The notes beneath the pieces were generated by a model. It had not been told where the DNA came from. It searched no databases and saw only the letters and a program-made list of their open reading frames with translations. DNA of 41,184 bases from an uncultured Bacteroidota bacterium. GTDB lineage: Bacteria; Bacteroidota; Bacteroidia; JABEUT01. Below, in pieces: positions 1 to 8,122 of the stretch (its first letter is position 1; every line of letters begins with the position of its first letter). The stretch covers positions 1-41,184 of the forward strand of contig CAIWVW010000035.1 in assembly GCA_903916255.1 (NCBI GenBank), given 5' to 3'. Both the position numbers and the translations under genes were made by a program.

Positions 1-186
1 AAAGTTGAAAGTAATACTGTAGAGATTTATAATATGCTTGGACAAAAAGTATGTACCCAATTACTAATTACTAATTACTCATCACTAATTAACATATCTG
101 ACCAACCAAACGGAATTTATTTAATCCGTATATTAGACAATAATGGCAATTTGGTTAGCCAGAAAAAAGTGGTGAAAACAAATTAA
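1..186 (+). CDS. C-terminal end of a T9SS-secreted protein (5' end outside window)
   Basis: The frame is open from base 1 and ends at TAA 184-186, giving 61 residues. The segment contains VEIYNMLGQKV, then NISDQPNGIYLIRI, and ends in a basic Lys-rich tail. This is the typical type A sorting domain (Por_Secre_tail) that directs proteins through the Bacteroidota type IX secretion system to the cell surface. Oddly, between the two conserved blocks about ten codons (LLITNYSSLI) are encoded by a TTACTAATTACTAATTACT-type simple repeat, the same repeat that fills intergenic regions elsewhere in this window. The passenger domain is outside the window, so the protein's function is unknown. Confidence 0.85.
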   Translation, partial: KVESNTVEIYNMLGQKVCTQLLITNYSSLINISDQPNGIYLIRILDNNGNLVSQKKVVKTN

Positions 187-267
<81 letters not shown>

Positions 268-268
268 A

Positions 269-298
269 AGAGGAGCACAGCAATGTTCTCCTTTTTTT
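269..298 (+). terminator. Possible weak intrinsic terminator
   Basis: AGGAG and CTCCT arms, with imperfect pairing between them, are followed by a run of seven T. It lies just before the stop codon of the convergent minus-strand gene at 301. Confidence 0.4.
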
Positions 299-300
299 AG

Positions 301-774
301 TTAATAATTATTCCAGTTTCCATATAAAATGGGTTTGAAATGAATCGTATCGAAAGGACCCTTGTATCGGGCTGTGTCACACCTTGTAATAGTTTTGAAA
401 AATGAGCTATCGGAAGGCGGGTTTGGAGGGGCGGTATACAGTACTTGAAACTGAGTGTTTAATTGTAATACAGGCTGAGGAATTGTAAAGTTAGGTGGAA
501 TAATTACTTTCATTCCGAAGTAATACGTGTAATTACTGTCAAATAAAAGTACAAACATAGTGTCTGTGCGAAGGTTAGCGCAACTGCTGTTGTAGTTTGA
601 AAAAGTGTTTTGCAAAGATTGGCCGCTTATGGCATGGGTAGGGTTTTGATAAATGCTCGAATTGGTATAATTCTGTAATTGAGCTCTGGTAAGAGGCTGC
701 GTTTGTGCTACACACACACTAAATTGCGAAGAAATAAAAGCGAGAAATATAAGAACAATTAATTTTTTACGCAT
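301..774 (-). CDS. Exported protein sharing the N-terminal domain of the 31874 fibre-like protein
   Basis: 157 aa. Residues 1-24 form a Sec signal peptide ending in VCVAQ. The mature part starts LTRAQLQNY and contains NPTHAISGQSLQN and a TDTMFVLLFD block. These align with SLSRAQMFNN, NPNHAITGQTLQN and SDTDFVSVFD at the N-terminus of the 807-aa protein at 31874. This one lacks the repeats and the C-terminal region, so it looks like a stand-alone attachment or adaptor domain. It is the only member of the palindromic-box regulon on the minus strand, and it sits at the left edge of the phage-like region while its paralogue sits near the right edge. I do not recognise a named family. Co-expression with particle genes suggests a surface or appendage role, which is inference. 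Confidence 0.75.
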   Translation of the reverse strand: MRKKLIVLIFLAFISSQFSVCVAQTQPLTRAQLQNYTNSSIYQNPTHAISGQSLQNTFSNYNSSCANLRTDTMFVLLFDSNYTYYFGMKVIIPPNFTIPQPVLQLNTQFQVLYTAPPNPPSDSSFFKTITRCDTARYKGPFDTIHFKPILYGNWNNY

Positions 775-837
775 AAGCTTTTTTAAATTTAAAAGAAGTA
801 GGGAGTGCTTCGCGGTTCATGCAACTTTTTTGCACTG

Positions 838-882
838 CAAAGAAAAAAACAAATAAAGCGGTTTGGAAAATAGTCAATGACT
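838..882 (-). promoter_or_regulatory. Palindromic-box promoter A
   Basis: The box AGTCATTGACT (minus strand, 882-872) is followed by exactly 26 nt and then TTTCTTTG (845-838), a 7/8 match to TAnnTTTG. It drives the minus-strand gene whose ATG is at 774. The box centre would be near -43. This is the weakest -7 element of the nine, but the spacing is identical. Confidence 0.75.
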
Positions 883-1169
883 TTACATGCCTTTTCAGGT
901 TCGGACAAAGTAAGCCATTAAATTATTTGTCGGCCGGACTTAAAGAAAGAAAGAAAGAAAAGAACCAAAAGAAAGAAAGAAAGACATTTTAAATTACATT
1001 TTCATTTTCACCTAGGTTAAGCTACGCATAACCTATCGGTTATTTATTGTTAATGTTCAAATAATCAATAAGAAATGAAGGCTTTGTGTATAAATGCACC
1101 GTAAATCGGCATGTTTTTTTAAAGGATTTTGCCCGGCATGATTGGGCATTGCCCGGCAAAATGCCCGTT
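883..1169. other. Gene-free spacer between divergent box promoters A and B
   Basis: No credible ORF. It contains a purine-rich GAAA tandem run (about 940-985), an AT-rich stretch, and near 1125-1160 two direct copies of TTGCCCGGCA flanking GGGCATTGCCC, an 11-bp palindrome with a 1-nt centre. The GC-rich element is unlike its surroundings and lies just upstream of promoter B. Its role is unknown. Confidence 0.5.
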
Positions 1170-1214
1170 AGTCATTGACTTTTACACAACCCGATATCGC
1201 ACCCTTTATTTTTG
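1170..1214 (+). promoter_or_regulatory. Palindromic-box promoter B
   Basis: AGTCATTGACT at 1170-1180, a 26-nt spacer, then TATTTTTG at 1207-1214. There is no TTG at the usual -33 position. It drives the connector and portal genes. The predicted start near 1218 leaves a leader of about 45 nt before the ATG at 1263. Confidence 0.9.
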
Positions 1215-1262
1215 CATTGTAAAAAAAAAATCACTTACCACTATCCACTAATCATCAATCAA

Positions 1263-2288
1263 ATGTCATTTTTAAGGGCCCGCGATTATTTGCCGCAAAT
1301 ACAAAGCACCATTCTTTCACAGCTTACCAAAGGCGACCCCTTGGTTCAGGCTGATGCCGAAGAAAACGCACAGGAAGAAATCAGTTCTTACCTTCGCCAG
1401 CGGTTTGATATAACCACCGCTTTTGCCAATACGGTAGTCTTCGACCCAACAGCCACTTACAACGCAGGCCAACTGGTTGAATTGAATTATCAGGCATGGA
1501 TAAACCAAAATTATCAGGCAGGCGCATTGGTTTCCTATACCGATGGAAATGCCTATTTATGCACTACTGCCACAGTGAGTAATGATGCTCCGGGGTCAAA
1601 CTTCTGGGCATTGCTGGGTACAAATTTTGGGCTCTGCTACATAGCTTACCCATATGTGCAATTTGATGTGAACAAAGGAAATTATGCCGTTGGAGATATT
1701 GTTTATTGGAAAAATAATATGTATCAATGCTTAATACCAAGCGCAGGATTCGGGCATTCGGCATTAATACAATTCGAGGCGCAGCAAAAAGTTCCGCTCC
1801 TGAATATTTTCCCGGATGACCCTGTAAACGGTTCTACCTATTGGGGTATCGGCACACCATATAGTGTTGCCAACGTATTGCCTTCGCAAAACCTGCAAAA
1901 TACTTCCGCCTGGCTCAATTCAAATACCTACGCTGTTGGTTCGCTTGTAAGCTATAATAACCAGGTATGGCAATCACTGGTTAGAAACAATTTAAATAAT
2001 ATTCCCGGAACGGATATTATAAACTGGCAGCCCGTAAACTGGGTGCCGGGCGATAACCGCGACCGAAGCCTCGTGAAAAACATGGTAGATATTGCGCTTT
2101 ATACGCTTCATTCCAATATTGCCCCGCAAAATATTCCGGCGCTGCGTCAAAAGCGTTACGAAAAAGCATTGGAGTGGTGCATGGCGGTTGCCAAAGGCGA
2201 TATAACCCCAAACCTGCCCCTGTTGCAGCCAGCACAAGGAGGCCGCATTCGCATAGGCGGAAATATTAAACTGGAAAACAGCTGGTGA
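1263..2288 (+). CDS. Mu gp36-like (DUF1320) head-tail connector with inserted carbohydrate-binding-like modules
   Basis: 341 aa from ATG 1263. An upstream TTG at 1212 overlaps the -7 element and is rejected. Residues about 25-50 (EENAQEEISSYLRQRFD) and about 270-325 (a helical RSLVKNMVDIALYTL segment followed by RQKRYEKALEWCMAVAKGDI) match the two ends of the DUF1320 head-completion/connector fold. Between them lie about 220 extra residues built from W/Y-rich units such as YNAGQLV, YQAGALVSY, YAVGDIVYWKNNMYQCL and YAVGSLVSYNNQVWQSL. These resemble small chitin/cellulose-binding (CBM5/12-type) modules. Such an insertion is not part of the normal connector, and it would place sugar-binding modules at the particle neck. 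It is the first gene of the promoter B unit, upstream of the portal gene. The connector assignment rests on family resemblance recognised by eye. Confidence 0.65.
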   Translation: MSFLRARDYLPQIQSTILSQLTKGDPLVQADAEENAQEEISSYLRQRFDITTAFANTVVFDPTATYNAGQLVELNYQAWINQNYQAGALVSYTDGNAYLCTTATVSNDAPGSNFWALLGTNFGLCYIAYPYVQFDVNKGNYAVGDIVYWKNNMYQCLIPSAGFGHSALIQFEAQQKVPLLNIFPDDPVNGSTYWGIGTPYSVANVLPSQNLQNTSAWLNSNTYAVGSLVSYNNQVWQSLVRNNLNNIPGTDIINWQPVNWVPGDNRDRSLVKNMVDIALYTLHSNIAPQNIPALRQKRYEKALEWCMAVAKGDITPNLPLLQPAQGGRIRIGGNIKLENSW

Positions 2289-2395
2289 CAATAATTAGTA
2301 ATTAATAATTAGGAATCAGTAATCGAAAAAGGTTTTTATTTCTACTTATTAATTACACAAAATTACTAATTACTAATTTCTAATTACTAATTAAA
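2289..2395. repeat. Low-complexity inverted repeat (TTAGTAATTA / TAATTACTAA)
   Basis: AATTAGTAATTAATAATTAG-like units are followed about 50 nt later by four tandem ATTACTAATT-like units, ending just before the portal start codon. It is one of several structurally similar but sequence-different intergenic elements. Confidence 0.65.
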
Positions 2396-2399
2396 GAAA

Positions 2400-3908
2400 G
2401 TGAGCAACATCCGCAAAATATCTTACAATTCCGAGCTGGATAAAGCCGGTAAAAAGCCTTACAGCATCAGTGTGAATGGCAAACCCCATTTTTTTGATAT
2501 GGAACAGGCTACCATTATTCCGGAGCTTGGGCGGGGACAGGTGAACATTAAAGGAAAGAACTACTGGTTCCCTACGGAGATGTTCGACCCTACCTCGCCT
2601 AACTTCGGACGGAACCACGAGAATCCCATCAACATGGCCTATGATGCTAAAAATGTGAGCCGCAGCATTGCGCCTGTCCAGTTTCCGCGTGTGCGCATGG
2701 ATATTCGCGAATGGCGCGATGCCATCAGCGAAGCTGAAATGCCCATTTTCCCATACCGGGTGAAGATGCAGCAGATTTACCAGGATTTGATTTTAGACGG
2801 TTACGTATATGCCTGCTGGCAAAAGCGCAAGCGATTAACTCTGTCTAAACGGGCTGCATTTTTCGACAGGGATAACAAACAGGTTACAAATCCCAATCTT
2901 GATTTTATCAATTCGCAATGGTGGACTACACTTGTCGATTATCTGCTCGATGCACAGGGATATGGCTACCAGCTGATATCGTTGGGCGATATGATTGGTA
3001 ATGGTTTCCCCGAGTTGAGCGTGGTGCGCCGCCAAAATATTTCTCCCGACAGGGAAGTGGTGAGCCCGATTGTATATATGATTGACGGCATCCATTACGA
3101 TGACCCAAACTATCGCGCGCCCAAATATTTCTTTGACAAAGAGAAAGAAATTAGTTTTAATAAACCGCAAGCGTTCGACGATGGGGGTGAACCTTACGCC
3201 GATTGGCATATTTGGGTAAAAACCCCAAACCCTTTCGGGATGAGCAATTGCGGTTATGGCATTTTTTATCAGGTAGCGTTGTTTGCAATACTTATGCGCA
3301 ACAACCTCAAGTTTAATGCTGACTTTGTCGAGTTATTCGCACAACCCATACGTTGGCTGAAGACTAATAAAACGAATGAATCAGAGCGTGCCGCAGCAGA
3401 AATAGCATTGCAAAATATGGGCAGCTCGCCTTACATAATGACCGATAAGGACGATGATTTGCAACTGGTGCAAAACCCTTCGAGTGGCAATGCATGGCAG
3501 AGTTATACAAGTCTGGAAGAACGCTGCAAGAAATCCATATCCGCAGTAATACTGGGCCACGAAGATTGCATGAGCGGCACGGCCGGCAAACTTGGCTCGC
3601 AGCAAGGCGATGAAAACAGCCCGACCAATATCGCTTTAAAAGAAATTGAGAACGAACAAGACAAATGGCTGAGTGGAGTTATCAATGATAACGTATTGCC
3701 AAAGCTGCGTAATTTGGGTTTTGATATTCCGGAAGATGTTTGTTATGGTTACCCCAATAATTCCGAACTAAGTGAAATTGCAGATTTAGAATGCAAACGT
3801 AAAACCGAGTTTGCAACAATAGTTGAAACCCTTTCCCGTGCAGGGTATGAAGTGGACAACGAAGAACTGGAAAAGCAGATGGGGTTTAAGGTGAAGAGGA
3901 GGGGGTAG
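2400..3908 (+). CDS. Phage portal protein, DUF935 (Mu gp29-like)
   Basis: 502 aa from a GTG start; no in-frame ATG lies nearby upstream. The portal forms the ring at the head vertex through which DNA enters and leaves. DUF935-like features are an N-terminal helical segment (MQQIYQDLILDGYVYACWQKRKR, about residues 122-145), a central mixed region, and the block GSSPYIMTDKDDDLQL (about 342-357). Then comes KSISAVILGHEDCMSGTAGKLGSQQGD, in which an oligomer-forming helix leads into a Gly/Gln loop, and a C-terminal helical part. Length fits the family. It is second in the promoter B unit after the gp36-like connector. In Mu-like phages the terminase large subunit lies immediately before the portal; here there is none. 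Confidence 0.85.
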   Translation: MSNIRKISYNSELDKAGKKPYSISVNGKPHFFDMEQATIIPELGRGQVNIKGKNYWFPTEMFDPTSPNFGRNHENPINMAYDAKNVSRSIAPVQFPRVRMDIREWRDAISEAEMPIFPYRVKMQQIYQDLILDGYVYACWQKRKRLTLSKRAAFFDRDNKQVTNPNLDFINSQWWTTLVDYLLDAQGYGYQLISLGDMIGNGFPELSVVRRQNISPDREVVSPIVYMIDGIHYDDPNYRAPKYFFDKEKEISFNKPQAFDDGGEPYADWHIWVKTPNPFGMSNCGYGIFYQVALFAILMRNNLKFNADFVELFAQPIRWLKTNKTNESERAAAEIALQNMGSSPYIMTDKDDDLQLVQNPSSGNAWQSYTSLEERCKKSISAVILGHEDCMSGTAGKLGSQQGDENSPTNIALKEIENEQDKWLSGVINDNVLPKLRNLGFDIPEDVCYGYPNNSELSEIADLECKRKTEFATIVETLSRAGYEVDNEELEKQMGFKVKRRG

Positions 3909-3969
3909 GGGTTTGAGATTTCAATTTGCAACCTCAAAACATCCGGTCACAGCTTGTTACAGCATAATA

Positions 3970-4010
3970 TTATAAACTTGAGGTCGCAATTTGCGACCTC
4001 AAGTTTATAA
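3970..4010. terminator. 41-bp perfect palindrome between convergent genes
   Basis: Twenty bases (3970-3989) are exactly complementary to 3991-4010 around a single central T, with GAGGTCGCAA/TTGCGACCTC at the core. It lies between the portal gene (+) and the aldo/keto reductase (-). The AT-rich ends could act as U-tracts in both directions, so a bidirectional terminator is likely. A degenerate half copy (TTTGCAACCTC) lies at about 3926-3940. Confidence 0.6.
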
Positions 4011-4017
4011 TTTATTG

Positions 4018-4062
4018 TAGTTGAGATTCTTCGCTCCACTCAGAATGACAATCTCATTTGGT
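4018..4062. repeat. REP-like intergenic element (GAGATTCTTCGCTCC..AGAATGACA)
   Basis: The sequence GTTGAGATTCTTCGCTCCACTCAGAATGACAATCTC is a diverged copy of one arm of the nested element at 9224-9362, so this is a dispersed family. It lies 3' of the reductase gene. Confidence 0.55.
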
Positions 4063-4090
4063 AGGAGTAGAGAATTAAAACATTCCCCTT

Positions 4091-5116
4091 TTAACTCTGC
4101 TTTTTACGGTCCCCGCCTTGCCTTTCCATCATCCAGCCCGGATATTCAGGAGTTAATTTGCTTATTTCATCCAGCTTTTGCAGTTCGTCGGAAGTGAAGG
4201 TTACATCAACAGATTTAAGATTGTCGTCGAGTTGTTCCGGTTTTTTAGCACCGATAATAACGGTGGTAACAACACGTTGGTGCAATAGCCATGCCAGTGC
4301 AAGCTGCGCTACTGATGCATTTTTGGCTTTAGCCATTGGTTCCAGCATATCCACAATATCAAATGCTTTTTCTTTATTCACCGGAGGGAAATCGAAGTTG
4401 ATGCGTCGTGCTCCTTCCTCTTTTTGTCCGTCGCGTTTAAATTTGCCGCTCAGGAAACCGCCTGCCAGCGGGCTCCACACCATCAGCCCCATGTGCTGGT
4501 CTTTCAACACAGGCACTATCTCACGTTCCAGATCGCGCGAAGCAATAGTATAGTAAGCCTGTAGCGAAACAAACGATGCAAGCCTGTTGTAATGAGAATA
4601 AGCCTTTGCTTTCATAATGTGCCAGGCTGCAATATTGCTGCAACCTATATAACGCACTTTACCACTTTTCACAAGGCTATCGAGGGCATCAAGGGTTTCT
4701 TCTATAGGTGTCAGTTCATCAAAACCATGAATTTGGTAAAGGTCAATATAGTCCATGTTGAGGCGTTTCAGGCTGGCCTCCACTTCATTCAATATGTGTT
4801 TGCGGGTTAGTCCGCTGCCATTTGGTCCTTCGTGCATTTTACCGCGCACTTTGGTGGCAATAACCAGCTGGTCGCGGTCAAGGCCAAGGTCGCGGATAGC
4901 TTTTCCGGTCATCTGTTCTGATAGCCCTTCAGAATAAACATTGGCCGTATCAATAAAGTTGATGCCGCCATCAACCGATTTTTTCACAAGCTCATTTACA
5001 ATGTCTTGTTCAATAGCGCCAATGTTGGTCCAGTAGCCTTTGCCGCCAAAGGTCATCGTGCCAAGGCATAGTTCCGATACTTTCAGTCCCGTGTTTCCAA
5101 GTAAGTTGTATTTCAT
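4091..5116 (-). CDS. Aldo/keto reductase
   Basis: 341 aa, NAD(P)H-dependent carbonyl reductase of the AKR superfamily, cytoplasmic. The catalytic tetrad is visible: Asp56 (FIDTANVYS), Tyr61, Lys89 (VIATKV) and His130 (LYQIHGFD). The C-terminal cofactor region contains VVTTVIIGAKKPEQLDDN. It resembles the L-glyceraldehyde-3-phosphate reductase/YhdN-type group. It is transcribed against the portal gene from its own promoter (CAAAGTTA at 5183-5190, TAACTTTG on the minus strand) and has no palindromic box, so it looks like a host gene separating two particle-gene blocks. The substrate cannot be told from sequence. Confidence 0.93.
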   Translation of the reverse strand: MKYNLLGNTGLKVSELCLGTMTFGGKGYWTNIGAIEQDIVNELVKKSVDGGINFIDTANVYSEGLSEQMTGKAIRDLGLDRDQLVIATKVRGKMHEGPNGSGLTRKHILNEVEASLKRLNMDYIDLYQIHGFDELTPIEETLDALDSLVKSGKVRYIGCSNIAAWHIMKAKAYSHYNRLASFVSLQAYYTIASRDLEREIVPVLKDQHMGLMVWSPLAGGFLSGKFKRDGQKEEGARRINFDFPPVNKEKAFDIVDMLEPMAKAKNASVAQLALAWLLHQRVVTTVIIGAKKPEQLDDNLKSVDVTFTSDELQKLDEISKLTPEYPGWMMERQGGDRKKQS

Positions 5117-5182
5117 AGTAGAGGTTGTTTATTTTTAGGGAGACGTAAAGGTAGGGCATTTTATTTTGAAGGCGTGTTAATT

Positions 5183-5190
5183 CAAAGTTA
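5183..5190 (-). promoter_or_regulatory. -7 element of the aldo/keto reductase gene
   Basis: TAACTTTG on the minus strand matches TAnnTTTG, about 66 nt before the ATG at 5116. No palindromic box is present upstream. Confidence 0.55.
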
Positions 5191-5239
5191 CTATCGTATG
5201 GCAATGATGAACATTCTTACCGCATACATACTAAATTCA

Positions 5240-5247
5240 TATCTTTG
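5240..5247 (+). promoter_or_regulatory. -7 element for the T9SS repeat-protein pair
   Basis: TATCTTTG matches TAnnTTTG, 16 nt before the ATG at 5264. It is the likely promoter of 5264-8101 and is divergent from the reductase promoter. No palindromic box is present. Confidence 0.6.
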
Positions 5248-5263
5248 AGTAATATTCTTGCAG

Positions 5264-6667
5264 ATGAAAAGGGTGATTCTACTTTCATTTTTCATTCTTA
5301 GTTCTCTTTTCTACACGCTGTGTAATGGGCAGTACAAAGTTCTCTTGAATTTTAACGACACCAACGGAAAGAACCCTTATTTGGGCGCTCCTGTAGTTTC
5401 CGGAAAAACGATTTACGGAACTGCATCTTCTGGTGGCGCGCATGGAGACGGTTGTGTTTTCTCACTCGATACGAATGGCGGCAACTACAAGGACCTGCTC
5501 GATTTTAATGTTACCAATGGTTCCGATGCCAGCGCACCATTATTGCTTGTAGGGAATAAATTGTATGGAACCACCACCATGGGCGGTGCGAATGGTAAGG
5601 GTTGTATTTATTCGCTTGATACAAATGGAAGCGGGTATAAAGACCTGCTCGATTTTAATGGAGTGAACGGTTCCCGCCCCTATGGCGGTGTTCAGCTTTG
5701 CGGCAACCGCTTGTTTGGCATGACAGCTTACGGAGGCGCAAACAGCGCAGGTGTTGTTTATTCTATCGATACCAATGGAACAGGATTTAAAACGCTGTTA
5801 ATTTTTAACGGAGTAGATGGCTCGAATGCGAATGGAGAACTATTAATTTTGGGTAATCGTTTAATTGGTATGACATTTGCGGGTGGTTCGTTTGGCGAGG
5901 GTGATATTTTTTCGATGGATACTAGCGGAAGAGGTTTCAAGTATCTGCTTAACTTTTCCGGCGGTAATGGTTCTTATCCCGATGGCGATTTGATATTCTC
6001 GAATGGTAAATTATTTGGCATGACGGAAGAAGGCGGTATAAATGCGGAGGGAAATATTTTTACAATTGACAGCAGCGGTAATAACTACAAGGACCTTATG
6101 GATTTTAATTTAACCGACGGGTCACTGCCATTTGGTTCATTGGTATTATCGGGTAGAACCTTGTATGGCATGGCGCAGCAGGGCGGCGCAAACAACGACG
6201 GACTTATTTTCTCCATCGATACCAGCGGTACACCTTATACCGATTTATATGATTTTACCGGAACCAAAGGCTCAACTCCGTATGGAACACTGGCACTTTC
6301 CAACGGTAGTTTTTACGGAATGACGTATAACGGTGGCGTCCACTCAGATGGTGTTGTTTTTAAGTGGAGTGACAGCAGCATAGCTACTTCTGCAAATGCA
6401 ATAGCTGCGAATGCCCGAAAAGTGAATGTATTTCCTAATCCTTGTAATGGCAGTTTTCAATTTCAAATTAAAAATGACGGATTACGGAATGCCTGCCTGG
6501 AAGTGTATAATCTTCTCGGAAAGCAAATCTATAATTCTCAAAACGTAAGTGGTAATTTCCAATTCTCAATTGACTTGAGCGGTCAGCCCAATGGGGTTTA
6601 CTTCTACAGGTTTCTGGCAGAAGACGGCAGCTTGATTGGAGATGGAAAATTAATAATTCAAAAATAA
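5264..6667 (+). CDS. T9SS-secreted repeat protein (GGxxxxGxxFSxDTxG repeats)
   Basis: 467 aa from ATG 5264; a TTG six bases upstream is less likely. The signal peptide is residues 1-22, ending near CNGQ. About eight repeats of roughly 45 aa follow, with the pattern DLLDFNG.NGS.PYG...L.GN.L.GMT..GG.N..G..FSIDTNG.GYK, the TIGR03803-type repeat often annotated as choice-of-anchor tandem repeat proteins, expected to form a beta-propeller-like extracellular domain. From about residue 385 a sorting domain follows (VFPNPCNGSF, LEVYNLLGKQI, LSGQPNGVYFYRF, GKLIIQK). It is a surface or secreted host protein of unknown ligand, in tandem with its paralogue 12 nt downstream. Confidence 0.9.
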   Translation: MKRVILLSFFILSSLFYTLCNGQYKVLLNFNDTNGKNPYLGAPVVSGKTIYGTASSGGAHGDGCVFSLDTNGGNYKDLLDFNVTNGSDASAPLLLVGNKLYGTTTMGGANGKGCIYSLDTNGSGYKDLLDFNGVNGSRPYGGVQLCGNRLFGMTAYGGANSAGVVYSIDTNGTGFKTLLIFNGVDGSNANGELLILGNRLIGMTFAGGSFGEGDIFSMDTSGRGFKYLLNFSGGNGSYPDGDLIFSNGKLFGMTEEGGINAEGNIFTIDSSGNNYKDLMDFNLTDGSLPFGSLVLSGRTLYGMAQQGGANNDGLIFSIDTSGTPYTDLYDFTGTKGSTPYGTLALSNGSFYGMTYNGGVHSDGVVFKWSDSSIATSANAIAANARKVNVFPNPCNGSFQFQIKNDGLRNACLEVYNLLGKQIYNSQNVSGNFQFSIDLSGQPNGVYFYRFLAEDGSLIGDGKLIIQK

Positions 6668-6679
6668 TTCAAATTTACT

Positions 6680-8101
6680 ATGAAAAAAATAGCACGTATT
6701 TCACTTTTTACTTTTACATTTTCACTTTTAACTTATCTGTGCCCGGCACAATATACCAACTTGCTTACCTTCAGCGGTACGAATAATGGCGCTACTCCCT
6801 GGGGTACATTGGTATTATCGGGCAATGTGCTTTATGGAATGACCTTTGAAGGCGGAACGGTGAATGACGGGGTTGTTTTTTCCATTCATACGGATGGAAC
6901 GGGCTATAAAATGCTGATTGATTTTACCGGAACAAATGGATTAGGCCCTTATGGTTCTGTTAGATTATCGGGTAAAACATTGTTTGGCATGACTACCGGT
7001 GGCGGTGCGCATAGCAATGGAACGATATTCTCAATAGATACCAATGGAAATAACTATAAAGATTTACATGACTTCGATATGATAGGTGGGGCTTCACCCA
7101 CCGGAGATGTAACCATTGCGGGAACCAAGTTATTCGGAATGACCACTACCGGCGGATTGTATGATAGCGGTATGGTTTTTTCCATGGACACTGCCGGAAG
7201 TAACTTTAAAGATATTCATGATTTTGACGGTCCGGATGGCGATGACCCCAATGGCTCCGTCACCATTTCAGGGTATAAATTATATGGCATGACTTTTTAT
7301 GGAGGCTATCACGACAGTGGTGTAATATTCTCGATGGATACGAATGGTGGCGGCTTTAAAGTAATGCACGACTTTACCGAATCAACCGGCTTTAACCCGC
7401 TTGGTTCGTTGCTATTGGTGGGCGGTAAATTGTTTGGTATGCCATGGCAAGGCGGCACCAGCAATGCGGGCACCATTTTTTCAATAGATACAAACGGTAG
7501 CAATTACAAAGACATTTTGAATTTTAACAATGCGAATGGAGCAAGCCCAACCGACGGCAATATATTGCAAAATAAAGGGCATAATTTATACGGGCTAATT
7601 GGCGGCGGTGGCGCAAATGGCGCAGGGCGTATGTTTGTGCTTGATACAAGCGGCAGCGGATATTTGGATTTATATGATTTTGTTTACGCAACAGGCGGCA
7701 ATCCATATGGCGGTTTAACACTTGGCGTTGGTGGAATGTTTTATGGCATGAATAATAGCGGAGAAACCTTCAGCGATGGAAATGTATTTAGTTTTGATTC
7801 AACGCTAACTACAGCTGCTCAAACATTATCTGCAGGTAATAGCGGAGTTAGTGTATATCCAAATCCTTCAACCGGGATGTATACCATTTCGCTCGGTTAT
7901 CCTCAATTTGTTTCGGGGTTGCAAACAATGGTTGAAGTTTATAATGTTTTAGGAGAACAAGTATTGGAACAGGCTCTTCGCTTCACTCAGGGTGACAATA
8001 TCTTGGACTTGTCAGGTCAACCAAATGGAGTTTATCTATACAGGCTTGTTTCTATGGGTGGCAATTTGATAGGGGAGGGGAAGGTGGTTATACAGAAGTA
8101 A
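6680..8101 (+). CDS. T9SS-secreted repeat protein, paralogue of the preceding gene
   Basis: 473 aa. It has the same architecture as its neighbour: signal peptide (residues 1-24, ending LCPAQ), about eight repeats with GMT..GG.....G..FSIDTNG, then a C-terminal sorting domain with VYPNPSTGMY, VEVYNVLGEQV, LSGQPNGVYLYRL and GKVVIQK. It starts 12 nt after the upstream stop and is probably co-transcribed. The pair arose by tandem duplication. They contain no phage features and interrupt the particle genes between the portal unit and promoter C. Confidence 0.9.
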   Translation: MKKIARISLFTFTFSLLTYLCPAQYTNLLTFSGTNNGATPWGTLVLSGNVLYGMTFEGGTVNDGVVFSIHTDGTGYKMLIDFTGTNGLGPYGSVRLSGKTLFGMTTGGGAHSNGTIFSIDTNGNNYKDLHDFDMIGGASPTGDVTIAGTKLFGMTTTGGLYDSGMVFSMDTAGSNFKDIHDFDGPDGDDPNGSVTISGYKLYGMTFYGGYHDSGVIFSMDTNGGGFKVMHDFTESTGFNPLGSLLLVGGKLFGMPWQGGTSNAGTIFSIDTNGSNYKDILNFNNANGASPTDGNILQNKGHNLYGLIGGGGANGAGRMFVLDTSGSGYLDLYDFVYATGGNPYGGLTLGVGGMFYGMNNSGETFSDGNVFSFDSTLTTAAQTLSAGNSGVSVYPNPSTGMYTISLGYPQFVSGLQTMVEVYNVLGEQVLEQALRFTQGDNILDLSGQPNGVYLYRLVSMGGNLIGEGKVVIQK

Positions 8102-8122
8102 ATTGCCAGTCGGGCTCCGAAA

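Noticed and set aside
1212-1262. Upstream TTG start for the connector (17 extra residues)
   Set aside because: This start lies inside the TATTTTTG element of promoter B, and the extra residues are encoded by leader sequence; ATG 1263 is used instead.
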